A stretch of DNA of 64,000 nt from Paenibacillus sp. ACRRY (GTDB lineage Bacteria; Bacillota; Bacilli; Paenibacillales; Paenibacillaceae), in contig NZ_JAKRNM010000005.1 in NCBI RefSeq assembly GCF_022346995.1, forward strand, positions 248,001 through 312,000. Direction: 5' to 3'. This document shows positions 35,109 to 47,433 of the stretch, one piece after another. Within the stretch, counting starts at the first letter, position 1. Every line of letters starts with the position of its first letter. A program made the translations under genes and the position numbers. A model generated the notes under the pieces. That model saw only the letters and a program-made list of their open reading frames with translations, was not told the DNA's origin and made no database searches.

Positions 35109-35684
35109 ATGTTAGGCACAACGATACCGGCATTAAAAGAGTGGGCTTCCGCAATTAAAGCGCTGGAAAACGGTCGCCAGATTTTGGTGATGCGCAAAGG
35201 CGGTATTGTGGAGGAAACCAGACATTTTGAGCTGAAAAGTCCGGCATTTTATCTGTATCCGACTTATGAACATCAGCGTAAAGAACTGATTAAGTCCTCT
35301 GATCATTCGTATGTTGAAGAATCACTGGCCGAATGGGTGCCCGAAGCTTCGACAATTCGCATCACTGCATATGCCGAAGTGATACAGGATTTGGAGATCA
35401 GAGATCAGGAGATGCTGGACCGACTTCATGACTTTCATATGTGGACATCGAATTTTGCCGAAGACCGCTTAAAGTGGAAACGGAAAGATCCGTTACATGT
35501 ATTGATACTCCGTGTGTACCGTTTGAACGAACCGATGGAAATACCGGTGCTGCCTGAATATAATGGGTGCCGTTCCTGGATTTCCATTCCGAATGGTCCG
35601 GTGCCGCGCGAAATGACGCCGGTGGTGGATGTTGCGGATTTTGACGAACAGGTACAGAAGATTAACGATATGCTCAAAATATAA
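35109..35684 (+). CDS. DUF1802 family protein
   Basis: The 191-residue soluble protein shows the DUF1802 landmarks: PALKEWASAIKALENGRQIL, VMRKGGIVEETRHFEL, FYLYPTYEHQ and a C-terminal YNGCRSWISIP. Function is unknown. ATG 35109 follows GGGAGGAGATCCGC. It is a single-gene unit with its own promoter and a terminator at 35697-35729. Confidence 0.87.
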   Translation: MLGTTIPALKEWASAIKALENGRQILVMRKGGIVEETRHFELKSPAFYLYPTYEHQRKELIKSSDHSYVEESLAEWVPEASTIRITAYAEVIQDLEIRDQEMLDRLHDFHMWTSNFAEDRLKWKRKDPLHVLILRVYRLNEPMEIPVLPEYNGCRSWISIPNGPVPREMTPVVDVADFDEQVQKINDMLKI

Positions 35685-35696
35685 ATGTAATAAGGA

Positions 35697-35729
35697 AGGG
35701 CTTGTCCAGATTATGGATAAGCCCTTTTT
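35697..35729 (+). terminator. intrinsic terminator after the DUF1802 gene
   Basis: AAGGGCTTGTCCA pairs with TGGATAAGCCCTT around a 4-nt loop, followed by TTT. Confidence 0.85.
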
Positions 35730-35883
35730 GGCAGATTAATATGGAATGAAATAATGAATTACAGTGATTTTTCTCACTGTGAGTTGGAAGAAATAACGGT
35801 TTCACATTTGATTCAAACCCGCTTTTATTATAGAATCAGGTAGAATCATGTTTCCAGAGAGGACAAGTGTTCTCGGAAATGAC

Positions 35884-35920
35884 TTGATAATCAATGAGAA
35901 TCAGTTTAGAATTATTCTAA
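35884..35920 (+). promoter_or_regulatory. suf operon promoter with a 7-1-7 palindrome over the -10
   Basis: TTGATA (35884-35889), 17 nt, TAGAAT (35907-35912) form a strong sigma-A promoter. TTAGAAT-T-ATTCTAA (35906-35920) is a perfect 15-bp palindrome covering the -10. It differs from the PerR consensus TTATAATnATTATAA at one symmetric position, and a Fur-like TGATAAT with further AT-rich repeats overlaps the -35 (35885-35903). Control by a Fur-family repressor is suggested. The leader to sufC is about 130 nt. Confidence 0.65.
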
Positions 35921-36048
35921 AGTGATTATTGCTTTGGAAATTGCGGTACTTGTAGAAATTCAGGGGAAGCCCTGTTCAGATATTTAATAGGCGCTTTTTC
36001 GTTTTCGACAGCAAACATCAATTTAATCAATGGAGGGAAACAATACAC

Positions 36049-36831
36049 ATGGCTACGAATTTCGTCATTGAAGGTCTGAAAGCGACGATCGAAGGTAAAG
36101 AAATCCTGAAAGGCATTAACCTGGAAATGAAAGGTGGAGAAATCCACGCAATCATGGGTCCGAACGGAACAGGTAAATCCACATTGGCATCAGCTCTGAT
36201 GGGTCACCCTAAATATGAAGTAACAGACGGTACAGTAACCCTTGATGGTGAAGATGTACTGGACATGGCAGTAGACGAGCGTGCGCGTGCAGGTCTATTC
36301 CTGGCTATGCAATATCCGAGCGAAATCGCCGGCGTAACGAACTCCGACTTCCTGCGCAGTGCAATTAATGCACGTCGCGGCGAAGGTAACGAGATCTCCC
36401 TGATCAAGTTCATTCGTCAAATGGAAGGCAAAATGAAAGAACTTGACATGAATCCAGAGTTTGCACATCGTTACCTGAACGAAGGTTTCTCCGGTGGTGA
36501 GAAAAAACGTAACGAAATTCTGCAAATGATGCTGCTTGATCCAAAAATCGTAGTTCTTGATGAGATCGACTCCGGTCTGGATATCGACGCTCTGAAAATT
36601 GTAGCAAATGGTGTGAACGCAATGAAGAGCGAAGATCGTGGATTCCTCATCATCACTCACTATCAGCGTTTGTTGAACTACATCACACCTGATTATGTGC
36701 ACGTTATGATGCAAGGTCGTATCGTGAAATCTGGCGGACCTGAACTGGCTCACCGTCTGGAAGCAGAAGGATATGACTGGGTTAAGGAAGAGCTGGGAAT
36801 CACGGATGAAACTGTAGGCCAAGAAGCGTAA
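36049..36831 (+). CDS. sufC: Fe-S cluster assembly ATPase SufC
   Basis: The 260-residue ABC-type ATPase has Walker A (GPNGTGKSTLASALMG), the SufC signature (LNEGFSGGEKKRNEILQMM), Walker B (IVVLDEIDSGLDID) and the H-loop (IITHYQRLLNYI). It is soluble and drives the SufBCD scaffold. ATG 36049 follows TGGAGGGAAACAATACAC. It is the first gene of sufCDSUB, the usual Gram-positive order. Confidence 0.97.
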   Translation: MATNFVIEGLKATIEGKEILKGINLEMKGGEIHAIMGPNGTGKSTLASALMGHPKYEVTDGTVTLDGEDVLDMAVDERARAGLFLAMQYPSEIAGVTNSDFLRSAINARRGEGNEISLIKFIRQMEGKMKELDMNPEFAHRYLNEGFSGGEKKRNEILQMMLLDPKIVVLDEIDSGLDIDALKIVANGVNAMKSEDRGFLIITHYQRLLNYITPDYVHVMMQGRIVKSGGPELAHRLEAEGYDWVKEELGITDETVGQEA

Positions 36832-36855
36832 AGACAAAACGGAGGAGGATAATCG

Positions 36856-39798
<2,943 letters not shown>

Positions 39799-39818
39799 CG
39801 ATAGGGAGGTAGAGCAAG

Positions 39819-41216
39819 ATGGCTAAAAAAGCACCAGAAATGGAAGAGTATAAATATGGTTTTCGCGATGAGCACAAATCCATCTTTCAAACCGGTAAAG
39901 GTCTGACTGCAGAAGTTGTTACCGAAATTTCCCGGATTAAAAACGAACCGGAGTGGATGCTCGAGTTCCGCTTGAAATCTCTGAAACAGTTCGAGAAAAT
40001 GCCAATGCCAAAATGGGGAGGAGATCTCGATGAGCTGGATTTCAACGATATCCAGTACTATGTTCGCCCTTCTGAAAAACAAGGGAAAACATGGGAAGAG
40101 GTTCCTTCCGAAATCAAGGAAACCTTTGATAAACTGGGTATTCCTGAAGCCGAGCAAAAGTTCCTTGCTGGTGTATCCGCTCAGTACGAATCTGAGGTTG
40201 TATACCACAACATGCAAAAAGAGCTGGAAGACCAAGGTGTAATCTTCATGGATACCGATACAGCTCTTAGAGAGCACCCGGAAATCCTTCGTGAATACTT
40301 CGCTACGGTAATTCCGCCAGCGGACAACAAATTTGCAGCACTGAACAGTGCCGTATGGTCCGGAGGAAGCTTCATCTACGTGCCTAAGGGCGTTAAATGT
40401 GAAGTGCCTCTGCAAGCCTATTTCCGGATTAACTCCGAGAATATGGGACAATTCGAGCGTACGCTTATCATTGCTGACGAAGATAGCTTCGTTCACTATG
40501 TTGAGGGCTGTACAGCTCCAATTTACAGCACGAACTCACTCCACAGTGCCGTGGTTGAGATCATCTGTAAGAAAAATGCCCGTGTTCGTTACACTACGAT
40601 TCAAAACTGGGCACCTAACATCTACAACCTGGTAACCAAACGTGCAGTTGCTGAAGAGAACGCAACAATGGAATGGGTTGATGGTAACATCGGTTCCAAA
40701 CTGACAATGAAGTATCCAGCCGTTGTACTGAAAGGCCGTGGAGCAAAAGGTTCCGTACTTTCCATCGCTGTAGCTGGTAAAAACCAGCATCAGGATGCAG
40801 GTGCGAAAATGATCCACTTGGCTCCAGACACGACTTCAACGATTGTATCCAAGTCCATCAGTAAGCATGGTGGTAAAGTAACATACCGTGGTCTGGCTTC
40901 CTTTGGTCGTCAAGCAGAAGGTGCCAAGTCCAATATCAAATGTGATACGCTCATCCTGGATAATGAGTCCACATCGGATACAATTCCTTACAATGAAATC
41001 ATGAATGACAACATTATGCTGGAGCATGAAGCTACGGTATCGAAAGTATCTGAGGACCAACTCTTCTATCTGATGAGCCGTGGTCTGACTGAAGCTGAAG
41101 CAACACAAATGATCATCATGGGCTTCATTGAGCCGTTTACTAAGGAATTGCCAATGGAGTATGCGGTAGAAATGAACAGATTGATCAAGTTTGAAATGGA
41201 AGGCAGCATTGGTTAA
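39819..41216 (+). CDS. sufB: Fe-S cluster assembly protein SufB
   Basis: The 465-residue scaffold subunit builds the cluster with SufC and SufD. Landmarks are [80 protein letters not shown] (given as its two halves [11 protein letters not shown] and [10 protein letters not shown]) and [23 protein letters not shown] 39819 follows GGGAGGTAGAGCAAG. It is the last gene of the suf operon, closed by the terminator at 41229-41265. Confidence 0.97.
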   Translation: MAKKAPEMEEYKYGFRDEHKSIFQTGKGLTAEVVTEISRIKNEPEWMLEFRLKSLKQFEKMPMPKWGGDLDELDFNDIQYYVRPSEKQGKTWEEVPSEIKETFDKLGIPEAEQKFLAGVSAQYESEVVYHNMQKELEDQGVIFMDTDTALREHPEILREYFATVIPPADNKFAALNSAVWSGGSFIYVPKGVKCEVPLQAYFRINSENMGQFERTLIIADEDSFVHYVEGCTAPIYSTNSLHSAVVEIICKKNARVRYTTIQNWAPNIYNLVTKRAVAEENATMEWVDGNIGSKLTMKYPAVVLKGRGAKGSVLSIAVAGKNQHQDAGAKMIHLAPDTTSTIVSKSISKHGGKVTYRGLASFGRQAEGAKSNIKCDTLILDNESTSDTIPYNEIMNDNIMLEHEATVSKVSEDQLFYLMSRGLTEAEATQMIIMGFIEPFTKELPMEYAVEMNRLIKFEMEGSIG

Positions 41217-41228
41217 TTGCTGCATGCA

Positions 41229-41265
41229 CAAGGACCGGGGGATTTCCTCCGGTCCTTGTTTTTTT
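41229..41265 (+). terminator. terminator closing the suf operon
   Basis: CAAGGACCGG (41229-41238) pairs perfectly with CCGGTCCTTG (41249-41258), followed by TTTTTTT. Confidence 0.9.
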
Positions 41266-41418
41266 GAGCACGAAAACAATCGGATTGTATACGAATAGAC
41301 GGACTTGTATCGCAGAAAATCGGATGGTTGAATCGCTGTTTTTAGCATAAAATAGGTTCAACAGCACAAGCGATTTCATAGATTGCTGCATCTATTGATA
41401 GAAAAGGATGGTGAATCT

Positions 41419-42138
41419 ATGAGCTTCAATCCTTTTGAAGGATATCGCATTACAAGTTCGTTTGGTTATCGTATCCATCCAATTCATGGTGGACAGACCT
41501 TCCATCGGGGAATTGATCTCGTCACAGAACCTTGGAATGGCCCTGTATACGCATTTATGGAAGGGGTCGTACGATTTGCTGCTGAAGGAGCTACGGGCTC
41601 CGGATTCGGCGGTTATGGGCTTACAGTTGCTGTACAGGATCATCGTGGGTATCTGCATTGTTACGCCCACCTGTCGCGAATTACGGTTAGTGTGGGTCAG
41701 CGGGTGAAACGAGGTCAACTCTTGGGCAACCAGGGGAGTACAGGGCAGAGTACAGGGCCCCATGTCCATTACGAAATTCGTAAAACGAGTGCCCCATCTT
41801 ACGGGTATACAGCCAGTGTGGATGGAGTGGTTGAGCCAGAAGCATATTTACAATTGGAATTCGGTGCCACATCTGAAGAGCAGGAGGCTCTGCCGATGAC
41901 AAGTGAAGAGAAGAAAGCTTTTGAAGCGATGGAAAAGACACTGGAAGCTCAAGCGTCCTGGATCGCGCAGCAGAAGAATCTATCCAATATGCCCTGTCCG
42001 CCTTGGGCAGTGGAGGCCTATAATTACTATCGTTCTTTTATCATGACGGATACAGGCAGTTACGACTTCTGGCGATTGTTGGTTATTATGTATCGCAAGG
42101 AGAAAGGAATTCAGGTCTCATCAGATTCGGGGAAATAA
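41419..42138 (+). CDS. M23 family metallopeptidase
   Basis: The 239-residue protein has a LytM/M23 domain (about 8-145): SFGYRIHPIHGGQTFHRGID (Zn His and Asp), HCYAHLSRI and the catalytic STGPHVHYEIRK. Such enzymes cut peptidoglycan peptide bonds. No signal peptide, membrane segment or LysM domain is visible, so it may act from the mother cell side during sporulation, or be released in some other way. The C-terminal 90 residues are helical with an SWIAQQKNLSNMPCPPWAVEAYNYYR stretch (two adjoining motifs) that recalls phage-associated proteins. ATG 41419 follows AAAGGATGGTGAATCT. Confidence 0.85.
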   Translation: MSFNPFEGYRITSSFGYRIHPIHGGQTFHRGIDLVTEPWNGPVYAFMEGVVRFAAEGATGSGFGGYGLTVAVQDHRGYLHCYAHLSRITVSVGQRVKRGQLLGNQGSTGQSTGPHVHYEIRKTSAPSYGYTASVDGVVEPEAYLQLEFGATSEEQEALPMTSEEKKAFEAMEKTLEAQASWIAQQKNLSNMPCPPWAVEAYNYYRSFIMTDTGSYDFWRLLVIMYRKEKGIQVSSDSGK

Positions 42139-42276
42139 TAAGGTCCAGCGTGTTGATTACGATGATTCGTATCGAAGCAGGCCATAAACCATTTATTGAA
42201 TATTGCCATTTCGCCCGGTTCGCTTCCTCTGCAAGATCATATGTTAGGGTATACCTGATGAAGAGGAGGCAATCAC

Positions 42277-42408
42277 ATGAGCGAAGTAGGATATGGTTGT
42301 GGTGGCAACGTAGGCGGAATTGGTGGATACAACCCATTCACATCGGTAGGCGCAATCTTGGTATTGTTCATTCTGTTGGTTATCATCACTAAAGCATTCT
42401 GCGTGTAA
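42277..42408 (+). CDS. YjcZ/Sss-type small sporulation membrane peptide
   Basis: The 43-residue peptide starts MSEVGYGCGGNVGG and continues as a Gly-rich tail into one membrane helix (VGAILVLFILLVIITKAF), the pattern of YjcZ-family sporulation peptides. AAGAGGAGGCAATCAC precedes the ATG. A CATATGTTA box at 42238-42246 resembles a sigma-K -10, but no matching -35 is seen. A terminator at 42434-42466 follows directly. Confidence 0.85.
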   Translation: MSEVGYGCGGNVGGIGGYNPFTSVGAILVLFILLVIITKAFCV

Positions 42409-42433
42409 TAAGCGCATCAAACCTGATTAAAGC

Positions 42434-42466
42434 AAAAGGGAAGCCGAAAAATCGGCTTCCCTTTTT
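42434..42466 (+). terminator. intrinsic terminator after the YjcZ-type gene
   Basis: AAAAGGGAAGCCGA pairs perfectly with TCGGCTTCCCTTTT around AAAA, followed by T; A-rich on the left, so probably bidirectional with the HD-GYP gene ending at 42543. Confidence 0.9.
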
Positions 42467-42542
42467 ACTTTCATAAGATAAATTCTTGTAGTGTTCATCA
42501 TTCATTTTTCTATTTTCTAAGTGCTGCTAAGAAACGATTGAG

Positions 42543-43592
42543 CTATTGAATATAAATTTCGACGATGGCGATATCTCTTTCTTTCGCTAAATCAATAAAG
42601 GCTGTAGATGTCTGAACAAGTGGACGGAAATAGTCTGCAGGGTTATTCATTACGATGATCCCCGTTTCCCCTGAGGTGAGAAGTACCCTTTTGCCTATAA
42701 AATTAGGCAGCATGTGTTTGATGAGCTCCTGGGTAGCTTCTCCATTGAGTTGGCCAAAGCTCAGGCTGTACAGCTCGCACAGGACGGAGATTAACTCCTG
42801 CTTGGTCTGATATACCCGGTTGGTCGTCATGGCGCTGTAAACGTCAGCTACGGCCGTAATACGGGCATATGGATGTATATCGTTCCCTTTCAATCCATGA
42901 GGATAGCCGCTTCCGTCTTCCCGCTCATGATGCTGAAGGGCGACCGTTGCAAGAATTTCATCCTGCGTAGACTCTTTAACAATCTCATATCCGTATAACG
43001 TATGTTTCTTCATTTCTTCGAATTCTTCCGGGGTTAGTTTTCCCGGTTTATGTAGCATTTCAGGAGAAATCTTGGATTTTCCAATATCGTGCAGATAACC
43101 TGCTTTTGCCACTGTCAGGCATTCTTCGGGATTGTAGCCCATCCAGCCAGCAATATAAAACGCGAGCATTCCCACTTGCAATGAATGGTTGTAGGTATAA
43201 TCATTATCGCCGTCAAGCATAAGTAGGAGGGAAACGACATCCTTCTGTTTCTCCAGTTGAGTCGTCAGGTTAATCAGAATTTCATCGACCTGAGTTTCGT
43301 CAATAAACCCTTTCTCCATCGCTTGCTGAAACAGAGATTCGGTACCTTTGATCGTATCGTCAAACAGGGTAGTTAACAGACGGGTCTGATCGGAAGGCAT
43401 GGTTTGCGTATCAGAGTGTAGGTCGGATGTTGTATGTTCTACATCTGCGTAATCGATTCCATGTTGCAGCAATTTGGTAATATCGTCTTCGCTGAGTAAG
43501 GAACCTTTCATCAGCATGTGGAGACCTGAACTGTTGTAGACATCATTTTTTAACAGATCACCAGGTTTAAGATCAGTAACATGCACTCTCAC
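42543..43592 (-). CDS. HD-GYP domain cyclic-di-GMP phosphodiesterase (first copy)
   Basis: The 349-residue protein starts at GTG 43592 (MRVHVTDLKPGDLL), 7 nt from AAAGGTGG. A small N-terminal domain precedes an HD-GYP domain with all signature parts: AGYLHDIGKSKISPE, HTLYGYEIV, LQHHEREDGSGYPHGLKG and ITAVADVYSAMTTNR. It should hydrolyse c-di-GMP. It is soluble and lacks a receiver domain. The gene at 46093 encodes a second protein of the same layout, suggesting duplication. Confidence 0.92.
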   Translation of the reverse strand: MRVHVTDLKPGDLLKNDVYNSSGLHMLMKGSLLSEDDITKLLQHGIDYADVEHTTSDLHSDTQTMPSDQTRLLTTLFDDTIKGTESLFQQAMEKGFIDETQVDEILINLTTQLEKQKDVVSLLLMLDGDNDYTYNHSLQVGMLAFYIAGWMGYNPEECLTVAKAGYLHDIGKSKISPEMLHKPGKLTPEEFEEMKKHTLYGYEIVKESTQDEILATVALQHHEREDGSGYPHGLKGNDIHPYARITAVADVYSAMTTNRVYQTKQELISVLCELYSLSFGQLNGEATQELIKHMLPNFIGKRVLLTSGETGIIVMNNPADYFRPLVQTSTAFIDLAKERDIAIVEIYIQ

Positions 43593-43715
43593 GTATAAAC
43601 CACCTTTTCCTCGACTTATATCGACATATATGCTTATAATAACAAGAAAAAAATGGGTTGACAACGACTTATTTACTAATTTAATTAGCCTTGCAAGAGG
43701 TGGAATGACTAATTA

Positions 43716-44468
43716 TTAATTATCCAAGGGGTTCCAGGGTCCCAGTTGATGCCCCTTCCACTCGGAACCATCTTCCCATATTTCCTTTTTCCAGATCGGG
43801 ACCGTTTGTTTCAGTCTCTCTATAGCGTAGCGACTGGCGTCATAACAATCACTGCGGTGAGGCGAGGAGACGGCGATAACGACACTAATCTCCGCGACAT
43901 CAACCTGACCGATCCGGTGGCTGATTGCACATCTGACACCTGGCCAGCGCTCGGAGATTTCACTTCCGATGTTAGCCATCTGAGAAAGCGCCATAGGTAC
44001 ATAAGCTTCATATTCCAGATGGACCGTTCGCTGTTCACCAGTCATTTCACGAGTAGTACCTACAAAAGTCAGTGCTGCCCCGTGGTTTGCGGTAATGACC
44101 AGCGCTGTTGTTGCTTCCACAGACAGGGGGGACTTGGTAATCATAAACATCCCGTCCGAAGTACGATGTTCGGAGAGTGAAGACCTATGATTATCCTCGG
44201 AACCTGAACCCTCAGTACCGTCTCCTCCTGAAACTGGGGGGATTAAGGCAAGTTCATCTCCGGGATTAATCATTGTATCGGCAGGAGCATACTGCTGGTT
44301 CACTGCCAGAAAGGAAGTTCGAATCTGTGAAGCAGCCTCAGGATAGGCGAGTGCCAGGCTTTCTTTGAGAAGAGCTGCGGTCAAAGGACTTTCTGTATAT
44401 TCATATTCAAGCAGGGACGTGCCCAGACGTTCAGCAATGCCTGCAAACAGTTGAATGGTTAGTATCAT
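43716..44468 (-). CDS. MoaD-MoaE fusion (molybdopterin synthase, both subunits)
   Basis: The 250-residue protein joins MoaD (residues 1-82, ending LIPPVSGG) to MoaE (about 107-250: ITANHGAALTFVGTTRE; HRIGQVDVAEISVVIAVSS; VPIWKKEIWEDGSEW). A Gly/Ser/Glu-rich linker of about 24 residues separates them. Molybdopterin synthase makes the dithiolene of the molybdenum cofactor, and MoaD needs a free C-terminal Gly-Gly thiocarboxylate. Here the Gly-Gly (residues 81-82) is internal, so cleavage at this point is probably required, as reported for mycobacterial MoaX. No other moa/moe genes are in the window. Confidence 0.92.
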   Translation of the reverse strand: MILTIQLFAGIAERLGTSLLEYEYTESPLTAALLKESLALAYPEAASQIRTSFLAVNQQYAPADTMINPGDELALIPPVSGGDGTEGSGSEDNHRSSLSEHRTSDGMFMITKSPLSVEATTALVITANHGAALTFVGTTREMTGEQRTVHLEYEAYVPMALSQMANIGSEISERWPGVRCAISHRIGQVDVAEISVVIAVSSPHRSDCYDASRYAIERLKQTVPIWKKEIWEDGSEWKGHQLGPWNPLDN

Positions 44469-44589
44469 GCTTATGCGTCACCTCTTTTTTATCTCTAAAC
44501 CCTTTCAATATATCATAACGACGCGGAAAATGTTATGCTTATCTATTAGAGGAATGTACGTTAAGCAAGGACTGAGAGGAGGCGGTGTG

Positions 44590-46023
44590 ATGAGCACCAA
44601 GGAAAAACAAACGTTAACCATTCTGCACACCAATGACATCCATAGTCATTTTGGTTCCATGAGCTCTATCGCCGCCATGATTGGACAAGAGAGAGAAAGA
44701 AGCGAAAACGTTCTAGTTCTGGATATCGGGGATCATATGGATCGCATGGCCGTAGAAACAGAGGGGACACTTGGGGGAGCCAACGTCGATGTGATTAATT
44801 TGACGGGGTATGATGCCATAACAATTGGCAATAACGAGGGACTGACGTTTACACCAGAGCAGCTGGCACAGTCTTTTTCAGGACTATTGTGCCCTGTCGT
44901 GTGCGGGAATGTTGTGGAAGAGGCCAGCGGTCTGCCTCCAGTATGGATGAACTCATCCCTTATTGTGGACAAAGGTCCATTTCGGATAGGGTTGCTCGGA
45001 GCTACTGCACCGTTTACTGCTTTTTACGACTTGCTGGGATGGAAGCTGCTTGACCCGGTGGAAACACTGCGTGAGCAAGTTGAAGCGCTGCGCCCCAATG
45101 TGGATATTGTCATTATACTCTCCCACCTGGGTCTATCAACGGATCGGAAACTGGCGGAGCAGATTGAGGGCATTGACGTGATTCTTGGTGGACACACACA
45201 CCATGTGCTCGAAGAACCTCTGGTTATTGGGAATGCGGTGCTGGGAGCAGCCGGAAAATTCGGTCAGTGGCTTGGTAAAGTCGTACTTGAACGGGATAGC
45301 GGTGCGAATAAGCTTAGACTGGTTAGTAGTGGCTGCTTTCCATTGAAGGATCAGATGCTGGATGAGAAGGTTGCACTGGCCATCGCCGCACATCGCGTTG
45401 AGGCAGAGCGTGCTCTTGGACAGACAGCTGTAATAATTGACCGAACTCTTCCGATAAAATATGAGAAGGAATCACCATTCGCTTCGCTGCTTGCTCAGGC
45501 AGTAAGGCATTTTACGGGAGCGCAGCTGTCTCTGGTTAACGCTGGTCAACTCCTTGGTGAACTTCCGCAAGGGGATATCAGCAAGGGAATGCTGCATTCT
45601 CTATGTCCTTCTCCGATCAATGCTTGTACAATAAGGCTGAAAGGCAGAGAGATTCGTGAAGCACTGGAGCAGTCTTTGCTCCAGGAGTATGCCGACAAGC
45701 CCATCATCGGATTTGGATTTCGCGGGAAGATTCTTGGAACGCTGTGTGTGGATGGTATTGAGGTGGAGTATGATCCTGAGGGTCATCCATATCAAAAAAT
45801 CAATGCATTACATGTCGATGGTAAGCCTATGGGTGATGAACAGGAATATGTAGTCGGAACACTAGACATGTTTACATTTAATGTGGGATATCCCTCATTG
45901 GCCCGTGGAACCGAGATCGCATACCGACTTCCTGAATTTATACGAGATCTGCTGGAGATCGAATTAAAAAGACCAGGGGCGTTGGATGATAGCCTTCGAT
46001 CCCGCTGGCATGAAAGAATTTAA
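44590..46023 (+). CDS. 5'-nucleotidase/2',3'-cyclic phosphodiesterase-like metallophosphatase (YunD-like)
   Basis: The 477-residue protein has the metallophosphoesterase domain (TILHTNDIHSHFG; VLDIGDHMDR; ITIGNNEG; ILSHLGLSTDRKLAEQ; DVILGGHTHH) and the C-terminal 5'-nucleotidase domain (ASLLAQAVRHFTGAQLSLVN; NACTIRLKGREI). There is no signal peptide, so it should act in the cytoplasm like YunD. ATG 44590 follows GAGGAGGCGGTGTG; the in-frame ATG at 44455 overlaps the divergent moaDE gene. It is followed 69 nt later by an HD-GYP gene on the same strand. Confidence 0.9.
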   Translation: MSTKEKQTLTILHTNDIHSHFGSMSSIAAMIGQERERSENVLVLDIGDHMDRMAVETEGTLGGANVDVINLTGYDAITIGNNEGLTFTPEQLAQSFSGLLCPVVCGNVVEEASGLPPVWMNSSLIVDKGPFRIGLLGATAPFTAFYDLLGWKLLDPVETLREQVEALRPNVDIVIILSHLGLSTDRKLAEQIEGIDVILGGHTHHVLEEPLVIGNAVLGAAGKFGQWLGKVVLERDSGANKLRLVSSGCFPLKDQMLDEKVALAIAAHRVEAERALGQTAVIIDRTLPIKYEKESPFASLLAQAVRHFTGAQLSLVNAGQLLGELPQGDISKGMLHSLCPSPINACTIRLKGREIREALEQSLLQEYADKPIIGFGFRGKILGTLCVDGIEVEYDPEGHPYQKINALHVDGKPMGDEQEYVVGTLDMFTFNVGYPSLARGTEIAYRLPEFIRDLLEIELKRPGALDDSLRSRWHERI

Positions 46024-46092
46024 CGAGTACTTGCCTTCTGCTGAAGCGGCGGCTAGTGGAAATTACATCTACGGAGCGGGAGAGGATAGGCT

Positions 46093-47211
46093 GTGCGTTT
46101 GGTACATATAAACCTATTGCAGCCTGGCATGAAGCTGGGGAAACGGATTTATAGCGAAGAGGGTTTGGTTCTGCTCAGCGAAGATGTGGAACTGACCGAA
46201 CGGTTGATTGGACGTCTAAAAGACCTTGGCGTAGGTTACGTATATATTAAGGAAGCAGCGACAGAGGATATTATCGTTCCCGATATGCTTCAGGAAGAAA
46301 CCAGACGCAGGGCACTGGTAGAAATCAAGCAGCAGTTTCAGAGTATGTCGGGTTTGAAAACCAAAAGCCGGATTCCGCATTTTGGCAAAGCGCTGAGTGG
46401 TCTGATGAATACCATTTTGGAGGACATCGGTGGTCAAAAGGAAGCAATGATCATGCTGATGGATATGAACTCCAGTGATCTTGATCTGTACAACCACTCC
46501 TTGAACGTATGTGTGTATACTCTGGTTTTGGGCGTTGCCTCAGGGTATTCCAGACAGCAGCTGATGGAAATTGGACTGGGTGCCTTGCTGCATGATATAG
46601 GAAAGACACAGATTGCTCCAGATGTTTTGCATAAACCAGCTAAATTGAGTGATGAGGAATTTAAAATCATACAGCAGCATACTACATATGGACATCGTAT
46701 TTTAAAAGATGAACCTGGCATACCGCTGCTGGCTGCACATTGCGCCCTGCAGCATCATGAGCGAATCGACGGTAGTGGCTATCCGTTTGGCCTGAAGGGT
46801 CCTGAAATCCATGAGTATGCCAAGTGGATTGCACTGGCTGACTCGTATGACGCGATGACGAGTAATAGGGTATACCGTCAGGCATTGCTGCCTCATCAGG
46901 CGGTGGAGGTCTTATATACAGGCTCTGGCTCGTTGTATGAACAGCGCATGTTGGAGAAATTTCGTGACTGTGTGGCAATTTATCCCGTAGGTCTATCGGT
47001 GACGCTGAGTACAGGAGAGGTAGGCGTGGTTGCATCTATCGATTCACGTGTCCCGCAGCGGCCGCGGATTCGGGTGTTGAAGAATACGGATGGACAGACA
47101 TTAAACGCACCTTACGAAATAGATCTGTCCACAGCCTTATCGGTTATGATTACTGGTGTTGAAGGGGATGAGGGCGTGCCTCCGATCCCTTCCTGTGATG
47201 AATTTTCTTGA
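46093..47211 (+). CDS. HD-GYP domain cyclic-di-GMP phosphodiesterase (second copy)
   Basis: The 372-residue protein starts at GTG 46093 (MRLVHINLLQPGMKLGKRIY), after GGGAGAGGATAGGCT. The N-terminal domain matches that of the protein encoded at 42543-43592, and the HD-GYP domain is complete: ALLHDIGKTQIAPDVLHKPA, HTTYGHRIL, LQHHERIDGSGYPFGLKG, IALADSYDAMTSNR. It lies 69 nt after the 5'-nucleotidase gene and is probably cotranscribed. A terminator-like hairpin follows at 47251-47303. Confidence 0.93.
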   Translation: MRLVHINLLQPGMKLGKRIYSEEGLVLLSEDVELTERLIGRLKDLGVGYVYIKEAATEDIIVPDMLQEETRRRALVEIKQQFQSMSGLKTKSRIPHFGKALSGLMNTILEDIGGQKEAMIMLMDMNSSDLDLYNHSLNVCVYTLVLGVASGYSRQQLMEIGLGALLHDIGKTQIAPDVLHKPAKLSDEEFKIIQQHTTYGHRILKDEPGIPLLAAHCALQHHERIDGSGYPFGLKGPEIHEYAKWIALADSYDAMTSNRVYRQALLPHQAVEVLYTGSGSLYEQRMLEKFRDCVAIYPVGLSVTLSTGEVGVVASIDSRVPQRPRIRVLKNTDGQTLNAPYEIDLSTALSVMITGVEGDEGVPPIPSCDEFS

Positions 47212-47250
47212 TCACTGTTAACTTATTGCCAGCAGGGAGACTGCGCTCAT

Positions 47251-47303
47251 AGCAATATCCGGGCCGGGTCGGCCCTGGAGTTGTATGGGCGTTTTTGTCA
47301 TGT
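47251..47303 (+). terminator. probable terminator after the second HD-GYP gene
   Basis: CATAGCAA (47249 on) pairs loosely with TTGTATG, and an inner CCGGGCCG/CGGCCCTGG stem is strong; GTTTTTG follows. Confidence 0.6.
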
Positions 47304-47341
47304 AATGGACAGAGCACTTCATGCCGAAGCGTTCGAAATTG

Positions 47342-47350
47342 TGCTATGAT
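47342..47350 (+). promoter_or_regulatory. extended -10 element for the YfkAB gene
   Basis: TGCTATGAT (47342-47350) is an extended -10 (TGnTATGAT), 84 nt ahead of the ATG at 47434. The -35 is weak, as is common with extended -10 elements. Confidence 0.4.
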
Positions 47351-47433
47351 AAAAGATAGCTCCAAAAAGATCATGACGAAGTATGATGTAAATAAAACTT
47401 TTTAGGTTAATAAAAGGAATAAGGTGAAGAACA

